NCBI GenBank assembly: GCA_012932865.1
Contig: SAXG01000026.1
Coordinates: 496,001 to 560,000, forward strand
DNA from: Amylostereum areolatum
Taxonomy: Eukaryota > Basidiomycota > Agaricomycetes > Russulales > Stereaceae
DNA: 64,000 nt
Direction: 5' to 3'
Part shown: in pieces, positions 11,856-23,923 of the stretch
Numbering within the stretch: the first letter of the stretch is position 1
How the letters are laid out: each line of letters begins with the position of its first letter
Program-made: the position numbers and the translations under genes
Notes under the pieces: generated by a model
Seen by the model: only the letters and a program-made list of their open reading frames with translations
What the model was told of the DNA's origin: nothing
The model's database searches: none

Positions 11856-13019
11856 TCAAGCCTTCCGGACCAGCCGCGCTCGTCCGTTTCTCCTACCATG
11901 CTCGTGCTCTTGCCGACAGTGTCCCAGATTTACCCCCCTACAGAATATCCCAAAATTTCTGCGGAGGGATGGCGGAGCGGTGAACGCGTGAACCGCGGAA
12001 ACATCTTCTTGCTGGTCTCCGCATTGGTCTTCGTCTTCATCGTATTGCGGAGACGTCGTGAAATGGCGTTGAGGCGAACGTGTGCGGGCGTAAACTCGCG
12101 CTCCTGTACTTGGGTGTCCACGAGGCGGTATCCAAGGTGGTGTGGAAGGACGCTGTGTAATGCCCGGCGGGGTTGGTGGCGCTGTACACAAGTCTTGTCA
12201 GACCGACATGGTGGCGTTAAAAATATACTACTGACGAGCCATGGGCGTCTTCGTTTCTGAGGGGTGGCGCGCTCTGTGATAGTACTGAGGGTAAGCCCGC
12301 ACATCTATAGGCGACTCGGAGTAACATGGCTGTATCGCGGAGTCCGTCGAGCTGGAAGTGCTAGCAGAGCTAGATGTGTTGGGGTTCCTGGTGATAACAA
12401 AAGCGGGACGGAGGGGCATAAGGAGCCTGTTTACTCGCTCTGATGCGCCGCCCCGCGTATTTTAGCTCCTCATTTTTCAACGCCCACAAGGGGCGTAAAA
12501 GGTGAATTGATTACCTTGTATTTGTGAGTCGTTGACGATGTTCTTGGAATCCCTAAGAGCCCACAGGAGATCAAAGTAGATAGATTTGTAAGGCTTCAGC
12601 GCCGGCGCACAGGACGTGAACAGATATAGCGGAATACCCGCGCGAGTCAAGGTGGCGCGCGATATCTGACAGGAAAAGGCGATCGAAGGATCAAGATGTT
12701 AGCATCGATACGTACGGGTGATTGAGGAGTGCTCGCGGGAAGTGTGGCGACATCTTACCTCGATGAGAGTAATTATCTGTCAAATAGGGGCTCGTCATTT
12801 AATAACCATTTCACCAGAAAGACGAAACTGGAGGGGACGAAGGGAAGTAAAGAATGTAATTACCTTCTTGCTGTGCATTCGGAAGACATCCTGTCGGAAG
12901 CGCCGCACGTTCTCCAAAAGTATCTGTGCAGCGGCAAGAAACGTCTTCAGATACCCGAGCCGGCGGGCCAGCTCACCCGCCTGGGTTTGCAAGTCTAAAG
13001 GTGGCACTTCGGGGGGCAT
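11856..13019 (-). CDS. Unrecognised protein, paralogue 1 of a local pair flanking MCM10
   Basis: Five exons in transcript order: 13019-12864 (156 nt), 12776-12759 (18 nt), 12665-12515 (151 nt), 12439-12236 (204 nt), 12181-11856 (326 nt); 284 residues with all phases closing. The protein begins MPPEVPPLDLQTQAGELARR. The 18-nt exon reads IITLIE. Exon 3 contains ISRATLTRAG and CAPALKPYKSIYFDLLWALR. Exon 4 begins RVNRLLMPLRPAFVITRN and then becomes serine-rich. The last exon holds VYARTRSPQRHF and LRRNFGIFCRG. The gene at 17034-18198 has identical lengths for exons 1-3, the same intron phases and matching residues throughout. No catalytic motif, signal peptide or membrane span is seen, and I do not recognise the family. 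Confidence 0.75.
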
Positions 13020-13828
13020 AGCGCGGTGAAAATAAAACGCAGAGGGGAGAACGAGGGAGAATTGCAGATGAGTGCGGGATGGTGGGAGAAGACGAGGAGC
13101 ACAAAAGGCACTTTGCAGCGTGGGTTCCCATAATAAAGTGCAGCAACCCCCTCTCGCGAGCCGGGGCATTGGGGCCAGCGAGGCGGGTCTCCCGCGGTAT
13201 GTTCCGGAGTCATGCAGGCGAACGGGCGATGCATGTAAACAGTTCGTCGGCGGCGTTCTGCCCCTGCGCCTATCTCTCATTTCTACTGCCTACAGTATTT
13301 GTTTCCCTGAGATAGCTGCAGAAATTGTTGCATTTCGCGAGAAGATAGATGGAGATACCCAGTTGTACTAGACTCCGTGGAACGGAAGAAGAGAAAAGCG
13401 ACTCTGGCGCTGGCACCAAAAGGGCGGCGGGTTTAGGCGGAAGATGCCGACGGCATTTCACGTGACATTACAAAGTTGAACAAACATTGACAACGCGTCG
13501 GTGGCCTCCCGCTCGGACGCGCCTTGTGTGTCGTTGACTGCTACGTCGACTGCCACTGAAACGTTCCACGCCCACTCGCCGACGTGTGGTCACAATTACA
13601 AAGAAGTTGATCCTTTCGGGAGGAATTTTGCTATAACGTGTACAGAGTATGCCGCTGCACGCTCTTCTTGCTAGGTCGCCGCTGACTTCGAAATCAGACA
13701 CCCTGAACCCGCGGTGCGATCTCAGCGGACGTTACCCCAGTCCGTGAGACGTTCTCCGTGGGTGTATTTATTCACTTACGATTTGACACTTCCAGGTGGC
13801 GCCAAACAGAAATAATCACCGTTTGGCC

Positions 13829-16452
13829 ATGGAATCAGAAGCAGCTCGGCAGAAGAAAGAGGAGGCGCGACAAGCTGCCCTCCGTAAACAGATCGCTGCC
13901 TTACAGGCACAACTTTGTGATCCAAATGATATTGATGACTCGTCAGAACGCTTGGAAATCTCCACACCGCACTCACCCAAACGCGCACGGTCTGACGGTC
14001 AGGTCCTCGCACCATCCAGTCCGTCTCCTAGTACGTGCCTCCACATGCCTTTCACGCCGCGTTGTTCTGGCGATTAACATCTCATGGACAGAACGTCGCA
14101 GGATTGAGTCTGACACTTCTCGCTCTCATGCGTCTTCGTCTAGATCTGTAACATCATCCAGAGCACGGAACTTGCCATCGGGCTCTAGCAGACGCAGCGC
14201 AGCGCAGCGCGTGCAACCACCACCTCCGCCAAAACCGTCTACGCTTCTGATCAAACTTTCGCAGATAAACAGCCGCTCACAAGACACTGCAGATACGTCG
14301 GAGTCGAAGCGCTCGTCTTCATTCGCTGTGAAAGCTAGGTGAGCACAGGACGCTTCTGCGCCTATCCTGCACGTCGTTAACTTGGTAACTCAGCTGTTCG
14401 TCTGCCGAAGATCCCAAGATTGAAGATGTAGGCACGGCGCCTGTGCGGGATGACCGTCTTGCGCTCATCGAAGACCTGGAACCGGGACCATACGAGCACA
14501 AAGCACCGTTTGACGATCCGCTGTTTGAAAAATTGGAGCCCCATTCTGGCATACATCTCACGTCAGTGCATCTATTTCTTTCATATGAGGGAAGTGTGCG
14601 AACCGATGGGTTTCTGCGCAGATCTCGTCTGCTGAGCCACGACGACCTGCAAGAGTACATGACCAGTCGGTACTACATCTCACCCTCGAAACTGTACTCC
14701 GTCATTCGCCTACTGCCTAATAACCAGGGCTACGACGTGCCCGTCGTTGGCGACTGGGTCACCATCGGCGTCATCGCCGAGCGGGGTCCTACACGCGTCT
14801 CTCGCGCCCCCGTTAACACGGGACCGTCCACTGAACGCGACTCAGATGATGACGGCGCTATTGGCGGTTCAGCATCTACCTCGCATTCCCAAGGAAAGGG
14901 CAAAGGCAAGGGTAAAAATTCGAAAGACGAGCCGCCGCCGACGTCGTCAGGTCGCAAGTACGTCAATCTCAAACTGATTGACTTTGGCACGCGCGGACGG
15001 GGCGGGGGAGTCAACGGGAAAGCGGCCATTCGCGGGGACGCATTTTTGTCGCTCTTACTATTTCAGGCAGATAGTGAAGAACGCATCCCAGGGGAGGGCG
15101 CGGCGAAGCCCAAAACAATATACAGAGGTGGAAGCAGGGGGGCGTTTGAGCAGGTGGCCAAGTTGCGCGAGGGGGCTGTTATCGCACTGTTGAACCCGCG
15201 CGTTCTCAAGCCTTTCCAGGTATTTTCCCCTCAGATTCTCTGGGCGCGGCGTGTTGACCTTTTTCATTTGTCTTGTACCGCAGAAAGCGGTTGATAAGCC
15301 GCATCCGACGAATAACATTCTCGCTCTCACGCCCGAGTCGATCGACTCTGTTGCCATCATTGGGTATGCGCGCGATTTGGGTATGTGCGATGTGCGGAAG
15401 AAGGACGGGAAAATCTGTGGCGGATGGTGCGACAAACGTCTGAGTGAAGTCTGCGAATACCACCTTCAAGCCGCCGTCGAACGCCGCCGTGCGGCACGCC
15501 CTGAGTTTTCTGCAGGGTAAGCAATCCCTTGTGACGCTGGGCTCCGGTCAGTTGAATGCAATATCCAGGACGATGGGCATGTCCACGTCTGCGCCCAAAC
15601 GAAAAAAACCTGCGTATGACCCACTACGAAAGTGGGGACTCGTCCCGGAGTCGAAGTCCTCCACATTGCCGGGAGACGCGGGTGGAGCAACGTATGTCGT
15701 TAGCGGACATGTGGTCAACGACACGCGGGCGCTGTACGTGGGTGAGAACATTGGTAGGGAAGCACAGGCACGCGCCCAAAGAGCGGGGGTTAAGCAGGAC
15801 GACGCGTTGAAGGTATTACTTGCGCGGGACAAGGAGGGCATGCGCGCGGTGGAAAAGGCGAGGGAATATGCTGCGATGATGAAAACGAAAGCAGGCGAAA
15901 AGGGGAATAAAAAAGGGAAGGCGAAAGAAGTTCCTCGAGGCGATGACGACGAAGAGGAGACACAAGCGGAGAGCGCAAGTACGACCGCATTGCCGCCGAC
16001 GAAGTCTGCGTATACGGCAGAGGTTATCAAGAAGCTTGGGTTTGACCCCACCATTCGTCCGGGGCACAAACGGGAGAGTGATGGCTCAGGCATGCACTCG
16101 CAGGTCTGTTTCGTGGTTCAGGGAGCTGTGCTTTCTGCTGACGTTCTTCGTGACTGAACAGCTCAACCGTCTAGCGTCGCAGCGCGCGTCGAAGCCCATC
16201 GAACTGGGACCTCGACCAGGTAAAAAGTTCCGCTCAAACGTACGTGCTCCCAACCAGCGCCTTGATGAAGCGGGGAACAGCTTTCATGGTGGTGATAACC
16301 ACGGCGATATTCCCGACTCGGTCAGCGACGACGAGTTAGAAATCCGAGAGCAGGAAGTGTTCGGCCGTCGCGTGGGCGCGGGATCAGCGCAGGCGATGGT
16401 GAACCTTGATAGCAGCGAGGATGAGTTAGTAGTAGACGACCCCGCAGAGTGA
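13829..16452 (+). CDS. MCM10: DNA replication factor Mcm10
   Basis: Mcm10 activates the CMG helicase and stabilises polymerase alpha at replication origins. Exons: 13829-14030, 14092-14338, 14394-14561, 14622-15219, 15284-15516, 15569-16103, 16162-16452; 757 residues. Residues 1-40 form a likely coiled coil (EAARQKKEEARQAALRKQIA), as in other Mcm10 proteins. The OB-fold core starts near SRLLSHDDLQEYMTSRYYIS and includes YDVPVVGDWVTIGVIAERGP. The zinc motif follows at about residues 455-480 (LGMCDVRKKDGKICGGWCD, then CEYH). A low-complexity insert (KGKGKGKGK plus acidic and proline runs) interrupts the OB-fold. The C-terminus holds a basic patch and ends in an acidic DSSEDELVVDDPAE tail. It sits between the two divergent paralogues at 11.9-13.0 and 17.0-18.2 kb. 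Confidence 0.93.
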
Positions 16453-17033
16453 GGCCTCGGTCTTTAGACTCGCGCTCTTTATGAACATTGCTACTCGATA
16501 TTCAATTTTCGTGACACGGGGGACGCATATATTTTTCCACACAAGGGAGGACCAGACGGAGGCCGCAAAATGGTGCATTGACTCCGCGTAGGCGGCGCAG
16601 ATTACATATACAGATATGATTTAGATTACGAGATACGAGAAGGTCAGAGTTGATCATTGCGAGGACAAGTCACGACTATCGTTTCCTCATCAGCGGTCCT
16701 CTCCCTCGATTCCCTATCTGATGTCAGGCCACATTGTATTACATATGAGCGATCGGTACAGAGCGGTTCATTAGACGTAGGGTGTAGTGATGGTCCCACC
16801 AGGCTGAGTTGTGCCATGTTTGGCATCCTACTTTAGGATTCCGGAACGCTTGCGATTCAGGGTATATGCCAAGTTTACCATTTATTATGCCACCTCTCGC
16901 TTCCAGCCGTCACACTCCCCCCCCTTCACCCTGCCACCACAGACTTCCACTCTTTCATCCGCCTTTTCCCCCTCCTCCCCTCGTCCCCCCCCCTCTTCAC
17001 CTTTTTTCTTACCTTCTTTAGTCAGCGATTCGG

Positions 17034-18198
17034 ATGTCTTCGTTTTCCGACTTGGATTTAGCACCCAGTCGGGCGGGAGATCTCGCACGCCGGCTCGCTG
17101 CACTGCATTCCTTCGTGCCCGCCACTCGGGAACTTCTCTCGATCACACACAATCTTCGACACGAGTCGTCCGCCCGCCGCGCCAGAAAGGTCCGAGTTTT
17201 TCTCCAAATACCCGCGCTTTGATATCATACACTGAATGGACGAGTAGGTCATTGCCCTTGTCGAGGTACGGACTTGACGCGGCTGATTATCTGCTTTTTC
17301 TCATCGGGTTTCTTACCTCTCAACAACAAAGATCGCTCGAAGCACCCTCTCCCGCGCCGGAATAAAGCCGCACCAGTTTACAGCCTGTGCACCTGCACTA
17401 CTGCCCTTCAAGTCGGTTTACTTCGACCTGCTGCGCGCCCTTCAGGAGCGTTACGATGTCATCGTGGAAACTGACCTCCAAGGTACTTATTTTGCTAACC
17501 CTCCACCCCGCGGCCATCGGGACTTTTGGTGCCTTTGCGAAGCTCTAAACGCCGCGTCGTTACAGATAGAGCGAAACGACTCCTCCTACCACTGTCCTCG
17601 TGGCTGGTTATTGAACGAAACGCCGGCGTCAAGGAGGCGACTATAACTGCTGGTGGCTCTTCGTTGTCGGGTCCGGCGTCTCCGGCATCCCCTAGTACAT
17701 CGCCGTTTCCATCGCCGTCCGTAAATATCCGGAGGGAAAAGTCCAACTCGACCCTCGCCTCATCCCCGAGGCGTCTATCCCCAGCGCCTGTGCCATCTAT
17801 GCCTCGTCAGTCGAATCTTGCCTCGCATCAGCCGCAATTTCCATCTCACTAATTTTTTTCCAGCACCGTCGACGTTCCCAGATCGCAAGAAAACGTCGAA
17901 TATCATGCGAGAACGATCGCCACAAAGAGTGGAAAGGCTGTGGGGTGTAGAGGGTTATGCGCGCACGCGAACCCCGCGGCAGTGCTCCACGCTACCGCCG
18001 GAAATTTCAGATGAGAAGTTCAAGCTGGACGGCGCGCATGTAACCGCCGCTGCAAAACAGCCCGCTCGTCGCTTTGGGATTTTTTGCACCGGTGGGAAGT
18101 CCGGGGCATCAAACGCGGGATTGGGCTGTCGACGAACAGGACGTTCGGGCGTCGCGGAACGACCAGGTGCGGCGCTCGCGATGTCCAAGGCCCGATAG
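17034..18198 (+). CDS. Unrecognised protein, paralogue 2 of a local pair flanking MCM10
   Basis: Exons: 17034-17189 (156 nt), 17248-17265 (18 nt, VIALVE), 17332-17482 (151 nt), 17566-17805 (240 nt), 17864-18198 (335 nt); 299 residues, phases all close. It begins MSSFSDLDLAPSRAGDLARR. Exon 3 contains IARSTLSRAGIKPHQF and CAPALLPFKSVYFDLLRALQ. Exon 4 begins RAKRLLLPLSSWLVIERN and becomes Ser/Pro-rich. The last exon includes GYARTRTPRQ and ARRFGIFCTGGKSG. Every exon aligns with the minus-strand gene at 11856-13019. Exon 4 is 36 nt longer and the last exon 9 nt longer, both differences falling in low-complexity or tail regions. Function unknown; the C-terminal (R)FGIFC(T/R)G motif is the best-conserved late element. 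Confidence 0.75.
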
Positions 18199-21154
18199 TT
18201 GACAATAAACGCGGTAATGGCGATAAGCTGTACGATGTAAGAAATATCCGGACTGCGTGCGATGGGATATATGGCTAACCAAATGAGCAGATGAACCCCC
18301 TCTGTACTATAGGTGTTCGGTGTTTTTCATGGGGGGAACAGCCCGCCTTCCCCAATGACTGCAGGTCCATATCTTGTGCACCTCATACCCTGTGCGTGGT
18401 CGCATGGTCACCCACAATTCGGTGTATGAAACACCCATTCAAGGTGACTGCTCGTTTTCAAAAGACCGAGGTGCTGGGGGCAAGGCGAGCTCAAACCAGT
18501 GTCCAGCTTATGAGTTGGTGCTTCATCGTTATCATGTCCCACGAAATGCGGATTTTGACAGTCAAAGCAGGCTTCCGGCGGTAGTGTATTCGAAGTAGAT
18601 CTCTTGCTCGAAGTGATATCTTCGCCCCTCATATGATCTGCTTCGCTCTCCAGAGGCGGTGGCTTGAAAACTAATCCGGTTACTGCCATTCCACTATAAG
18701 GACATGTCCGACTGTTTCCCACCGTTTGATGTGGTGAATTTCCGAATTAAGGTGATTTTTGGGGTGATTTCGACAGGTGGTGATTTGGGGCTGTTTTTCA
18801 GACAAGCGTGACAACCGCTTTACATGGTGATTTCCATCAGCGGTTCCTTGGTCACGAACTCGTAACAATCGTCACGGACCAGTGATGGTCAGTCACGTAT
18901 CCGTGATGTCGCCAGCTCACGCGCATGGTTCGACTTCAGCGCTTCAGCTTCTTCCTCAACGACCATGGCGACTCGGCGACGGGTTCAGTCGTCGTGCACT
19001 CTCCCTCTCCACCCTCCCCTTCCATGTTCTCGTAAGGACACATAAAGTGTACCCTAAGTCTGGGCAACTCTTTGCAACGGTACGTCTTCGTATTGATCTA
19101 TTTTTTTCCTTCTATCCTCCTCCGGCTCGTCCCGCGCATGCTTTGTAGCATGAAGCGGCTCGTTCACGGTTCATTCAACATCACAAACCCAGGCCATATG
19201 GCCTCTTACGCATTGTGCATCGGTGACAGCGGCTCTTCACCGCCGTTGCCGGTGCTCTCGCACCGTCTCATTTCTCTTCGGTGATGGCGACAGTCTCTTC
19301 GGCTGCTGACTTTTGTTTACATAGAGCACGGCCGGGGACTGTCATTGATGGACACAAAGCGGGGGATGTTAGGGTATCAGATGGGGGTGAGTATTCCGCC
19401 TTCTCTCCCTTGCCACGGAGCGATATTAAATGTTTGGACAGGCCACGCCCCACGCGCGCATCGCTTCGATGCTGCTGCTTACACTCCGACAGCCATTCCA
19501 GCCATTCGCATTTGGGCCCGGGGCGTGCGGGTGGACGTCACGAAGAGGAGACGTGGTTACGCGAGAGGGTCTCGTTGGGTACCACCAGCGGTGTGCATAG
19601 ATTTGTATATAGTGTATATTGTAGTGTGATTATGAGCTCATAATGCCATGTGTCTGTTTATGAACGCGTAAAGTGCTGGATCCTGCCAAGGGTTTTGAGG
19701 ATGAAAGCTGCTGTATATCACCATGGGGTGTTGCTTTTCACTGTTTTTCATGCTGATATTCACGCGTCGGCGTTACGAGAAAGTGAGAATTCGTGACAAA
19801 AAAGCGGTGAAATGGTACTTTTTTCCGGTGATTTTCACATCACGAAAATCACCCCGTGCAGGACTGAAATTCATTCCATGGTACTGAAAACGAGTACTTC
19901 GAGCGGTGGAATTCACCGCCCAAAGAGGTGTAAAGAGTGGTGAAAATCAGCTCACGGTACCCTCCTAGTGATTCCTTTCGGGTCTGCGTTCCCCCCTTGC
20001 AGCGGTGAAGGTTTCCCCAGATATTCCGGTAGAGCACCAGCTAGTATGTATGAACAAGCGCTCGCCGGTAACGACGGAATGTTCCGTGACTTCTTCCATC
20101 CAGAAACCATCCAATGCGGTATACTCCTCGTTCGGACTCGGAAGGTGGTGTGGCTCCTTGACTCTGCTCTTCGATCCGGCATTCACGCTTCCATGATTTT
20201 CTCGGTGAATCGAAGGTGAACGTTCTTTGCGTTGTATGCTCACTGGCTCCGCGTCTCCCACGGATATTTGATGAGCTTCAAACAGGAGTGGGGTTTCCTA
20301 CGAAGACCTGAGTGCGTCAGACCACTGCAGCTTTTGCATTGGTCGCTTCTTGGGTTCGGCGCATGAGGATAAGTTGCGGAGTCTGATTTCTGAATCAGGT
20401 TTGGTTCATATAATATACAGGTGTAACCGCTGACTCCCAGATAGTAATGACTCCGACATCAGCCATGGGAACTGGATGCTGTGCACAAATTTAGATGATG
20501 CAGCCAGATTTTGTATAAAAGGTGAACAATCCGCCATCCGTGTTCTGCTGACTGCCTTCGTCGTGTCGTGGCCTACTTCAATTTCAGCTTGACTCCTTCG
20601 AGCCCTCCCCCGACCGCTGATGGGAGAACCAAGGCAAACACCTCGACGTTCAGTCGTACCTTCATTGAACGCTGAGGCTACGCGATACCACTTCTCCCGA
20701 AGGTCAGTTATCCGTGCGCAATCATACGAAAAGGTTGATTGTTTCTCAAGACTAGTTGACTCGATCATGTTCGTGGAAAGGGTCGTCCCTTTGACCATCA
20801 GCCGCCACACAGAGAGATGGGCACGTAACATTCTAGCCGCTCTGTGCGGACACGGCAAGTTTGACGCCCGACGGACATGTGTTCACTTAAAAAGCGTACG
20901 GTGACCATTTGCAGTTGCAGAGATTGCCACGACACAGGATGCATGAGAGTCGTCAGTGATCACGCTGTCGGACTTCAATGTCTCCTGTTTAGTTTCGACC
21001 CTGATGGTTAGCAGATGCCGAAGAATCGAAGGCAGATGCCCGCTTCTTTCAAGGGATTATGCCTGGGAATCGGGTGGCGTGGGTTGGCCTCGGCCCTCTA
21101 TTCACATACATATTGAAGGAGTAGATGCAGCCAAACCGTGTCTCAACCTTCGTC
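18199..21154. other. Gene-poor 3-kb stretch with degenerate repeat words
   Basis: No supported gene on either strand. Repeated GGTGATTT/AAATCACC words occur at 18735-18830 and again at 19806-19960 in both orientations. Inverted CACGGAC/GTCCGTG-like words lie near 18870-18905. The texture suggests one or more old, degenerate miniature elements, but I could not define termini or a target duplication. A 150-codon minus-strand frame at 20406-20858 has no family signal. Confidence 0.4.
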
Positions 21155-21969
21155 ATGTCATTCCTCAAAATTGTTTTCCTTTGCCTCGTCGGGGTTGCTT
21201 ATCGCTCTTGCCTCACGCCGCCCAATCCGCCAGCTTCCCCCGACGAGAGAATGAGAGCGAAGCCTTCAGGCGCAGGATCTACACTCGTCGAGCGTGTGGC
21301 GATCTACTCTTCTTCTCTTTACGTCGTCAGTAAGCAAATAAATGACATTGATGTTGAACTTGGTATTTTTGTAGGGTATAGTGACGTCGATCACGTTTGT
21401 CGAAGTGGCTGTCGCGTACATCGTCAATTACGGCGAGTGGCTGTGATCACAAACTATTAGCCATCTTGTGCCTCGGAAGAGATCCTGGATCAGCACAAAG
21501 CTTCATATCCCCGCAGTTCCTCATCGGCGTCGCCATCGCCGTGGCTGGCGCATACATTCGGTTGGCTTCCTTCCGCTAGATGGAACAAATGTTCACATAC
21601 GAGTTATCCATCCGTCGTGACCACAAACTCATCACTACGGGGCCCTACTCTGTAGTTCGCCACCCATCCTACACCGGGTCTTTCATGCTCCACGTAGGAA
21701 TCACACTATGCGAACTCAGCAGCGGAACGTGGTGGACGAGCGTAGGAATGGCTGAAACATGGGCAGGGAAAGCGATTGCGACGACGTGGGCTGCTTTGGT
21801 GTGTTATTCATGCCTAATTTTTGCGAGGGCGCCGAGAGAGGATATGCTCTTGTGCAAAGAGTTTGGGAAAGAATGGGAAAAGTATGCGGAGCGGGTGAAG
21901 TTCCGGTTCATACCAGGCGTTCTTTGTGAGTGTTTCACTTACTTAGGTACGAAAAGGGAAGCTTACTAG
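21155..21969 (+). pseudogene. Isoprenylcysteine carboxyl methyltransferase-like pseudogene (tandem copy 1)
   Basis: Related along its whole length to the intact gene at 22476-23297. The first exon reads MSFLKIVFLCLVGVAYRS. After an intron at about 21330-21375 comes GIVTSITFVEVAVAYIV, matching AIVISTFLIETIVAYAV in copy 2. The frame then slips by one base near 21443 (the next matched piece is CDHKLLAILCLGRD). A TAG at 21577-21579 stands where copy 2 has the GAG of CYREL. Downstream the membrane and SAM-binding part is well kept: LITTGPYSVVRHPSYTG, LCELSSGTWW, EWEKYAERVKFRFIPG. Two lesions in otherwise good sequence point to a young pseudogene, unless sequencing errors are to blame. Confidence 0.75.
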
Positions 21970-22475
21970 CTCAACCTAGAATCTCACTGTTCTACAATTG
22001 GTCTGTAATGATGTTCTTCCGGCTCCAGGTGGGGTGCTGGTGTACGGTGTAACAACCTGTTCCGAGTTGGGAACTTGTCATTGTCCCAAGCACGTGACTC
22101 ACAGATATTCTGACTCCGAATCTGAGTGACGTCAGCATCGTCAAACCTCTCACACTCTGAGTCATCATGTTGAATCTGACCGCCCCGGGCCTCGACGAAG
22201 AGAGAAAGCGGGACCACAGTACTTATTCACCGCGAAGTAGTCGTTCTTGGGTTAGTAGCGGTTGTCTGGGATGTCAAAGCTCCTGTCAGTCCATCCGTAC
22301 GTACTTATGCCTTTGGAAGTTAGAGAATTTGCCTCATGCCACTGGGCGCTCGAGATCACAGAGAAGTTTACGATAAACGCTCATATACATAACTCACGTA
22401 CCAAGAAGGTCGCAGGATTCCGGTCTCGGGCTTACGTGCTTCTCCGCATACTTCACCACTCCCATTCACACAACC
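21970..22475. promoter_or_regulatory. Spacer between the tandem ICMT-like copies
   Basis: Contains the promoter of the intact copy. No other coding sequence is supported, and I see no clear TATA box. Confidence 0.4.
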
Positions 22476-23297
22476 ATGTCGTCTTTGAAGATCGCCCTCC
22501 TCGCAATTGTGACAGCAAGTTATATCGTTACAATGACTTCACCCAATCCCAACCCACCTGGACACGAGCGTATCGGTGTCGAGTCCCTGACTTTGTCGCA
22601 GCAGTTTATCGATCGTTGGTCATGGATTCTGCCTGTCATATCCAAGGTGAGTATGCTATCGCTTTCACTCATAATATTAACAGTTAATTCGATGCAGGCT
22701 ATCGTGATATCGACGTTCCTTATTGAGACCATCGTTGCGTACGCCGTCGATCATCATACGGACATGTTGGCATACATACTGGCTGGTGACCAAACCGGCA
22801 TAATCAAGATTTATATCTCCCCACTTTTCTCGCTCGGAGTCGCAACCGTCATTGCTGGCACGGCCATCCGAATTGCTTGTTATCGCGAGCTGGGGCCCTT
22901 CTTCACGTTCCAGCTTTCACTTCAGCCACAGCACATGCTCATCACGACCGGTCCGTACGCCGTCGTGCGTCATCCTTCGTACACGGCGCTTGTTGCCGTT
23001 TCCGTCGGGGTGATGTTGTGCGAATTGAGCGCTGGGACGTGGTGGACCGAGGCAGAAGTGTTCAAGACCACATTGGGTAGATTCCTCGGAACCTTGTGGC
23101 TGTGGAACATGATCTACTCGATTATTGTCGCTGCGAAGGCTGCGAAAGAGGATGCAATACTACGGCACGAGTTCGGAGATAAATGGGAGAGGTACGCGGA
23201 AAGGGTGAAGTTCAAGTTCATACCTGGCCTGATTTGTAGGCTTCTTTCTCTGACATTCCCCGGTATAATTCACAATGCAATTCCACAGAAATCGTAG
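22476..23297 (+). CDS. Isoprenylcysteine carboxyl methyltransferase-like membrane protein (tandem copy 2)
   Basis: ICMT enzymes methylate the C-terminal farnesyl-cysteine of prenylated proteins such as Ras and mating pheromones in the ER membrane. Exons 22476-22646 and 22698-23297; 256 residues. The 51-nt intron is a multiple of three and lacks stops, so a retained-intron form would add 17 residues. The start MSSLKIALLAIVTASYIV is a signal-anchor-like segment. More spans follow (IVISTFLIETIVAYAV, LGVATVIAGTAIRIACY). The family core reads TTGPYAVVRHPSYTALV with the catalytic-side CE in MLCELSAGTWW, then FGDKWERYAERVKFKFIPG. Compared with typical ICMT, the protein is a basidiomycete-type variant and the substrate is not certain. 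Confidence 0.82.
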   Translation: MSSLKIALLAIVTASYIVTMTSPNPNPPGHERIGVESLTLSQQFIDRWSWILPVISKVSMLSLSLIILTVNSMQAIVISTFLIETIVAYAVDHHTDMLAYILAGDQTGIIKIYISPLFSLGVATVIAGTAIRIACYRELGPFFTFQLSLQPQHMLITTGPYAVVRHPSYTALVAVSVGVMLCELSAGTWWTEAEVFKTTLGRFLGTLWLWNMIYSIIVAAKAAKEDAILRHEFGDKWERYAERVKFKFIPGLICRLLSLTFPGIIHNAIPQKS

Positions 23298-23923
23298 AAC
23301 GTGTGGAGGACTCGCTATGAGGCTAGCATGGATCTACCGCCGGCATGCATGCCAGTGCAAATTCCTTTTTCAAGATTCCAGGGACTCCGAGGGGGGGGGG
23401 GGGGGTCAACTGAAAGTTCTATGTAATGGTACTCTCTACAAGCTGTAGGTAGCGCTGGGCACATCGAGTTAGTTGTTGGTCCCTATTGCTTTGTGCCCTT
23501 CCGCAAATGATTATCAGTACAACCTCGAGAGTTTTTTTGCCATGATAGACATTATGGAGGACTCGTAGACTAAGATAGACTACAGATAGAGGCAAGTTAA
23601 AGTACTTACTACTAGCTGTACGTATGAGTCCTCTCAAGTAAATGGTATTACGTACCCAGCGCGGTTCCACGTGATCCTGTTGATCAGGACGCGAGACCAA
23701 TTTCCCACCGTCCTTATTTCCTCCTCGCTTCTCTCGAGCCCCTTTCAAGACTCCACTTGTCCATCGTTGCCCTCATCCTCCCGACGCGTCCGCCTTCCAT
23801 CACAAAGTTCTCGTCCACCTTGAATATCCTTCGTGAAGTTCGTATCCATCCCCATTCCAGTGGGCCATAGTTTATTAAGCCGGTGTGTTCTCTGGAATTG
23901 CAGAACCCCACGCAATTTCCAAC
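23298..23923. other. Intergenic with a G15 homopolymer
   Basis: The spacer between the methyltransferase gene and H2A.Z. A run of 15 G lies at 23391-23405. The region before 23924 is C/T-rich and should hold the H2A.Z promoter and 5' UTR. Confidence 0.5.

Noticed and set aside
11733..12260. A 175-codon plus-strand frame with a membrane-like stretch (IFLLVSALVFVFIVL)
   Set aside because: It is antisense to exons 4 and 5 of the minus-strand paralogue, which has strong support; the hydrophobic stretch is a shadow of acidic codons.
20406..20858. A 150-codon minus-strand frame
   Set aside because: No domain, no splice partners and unremarkable composition in a gene-poor repeat-like stretch.
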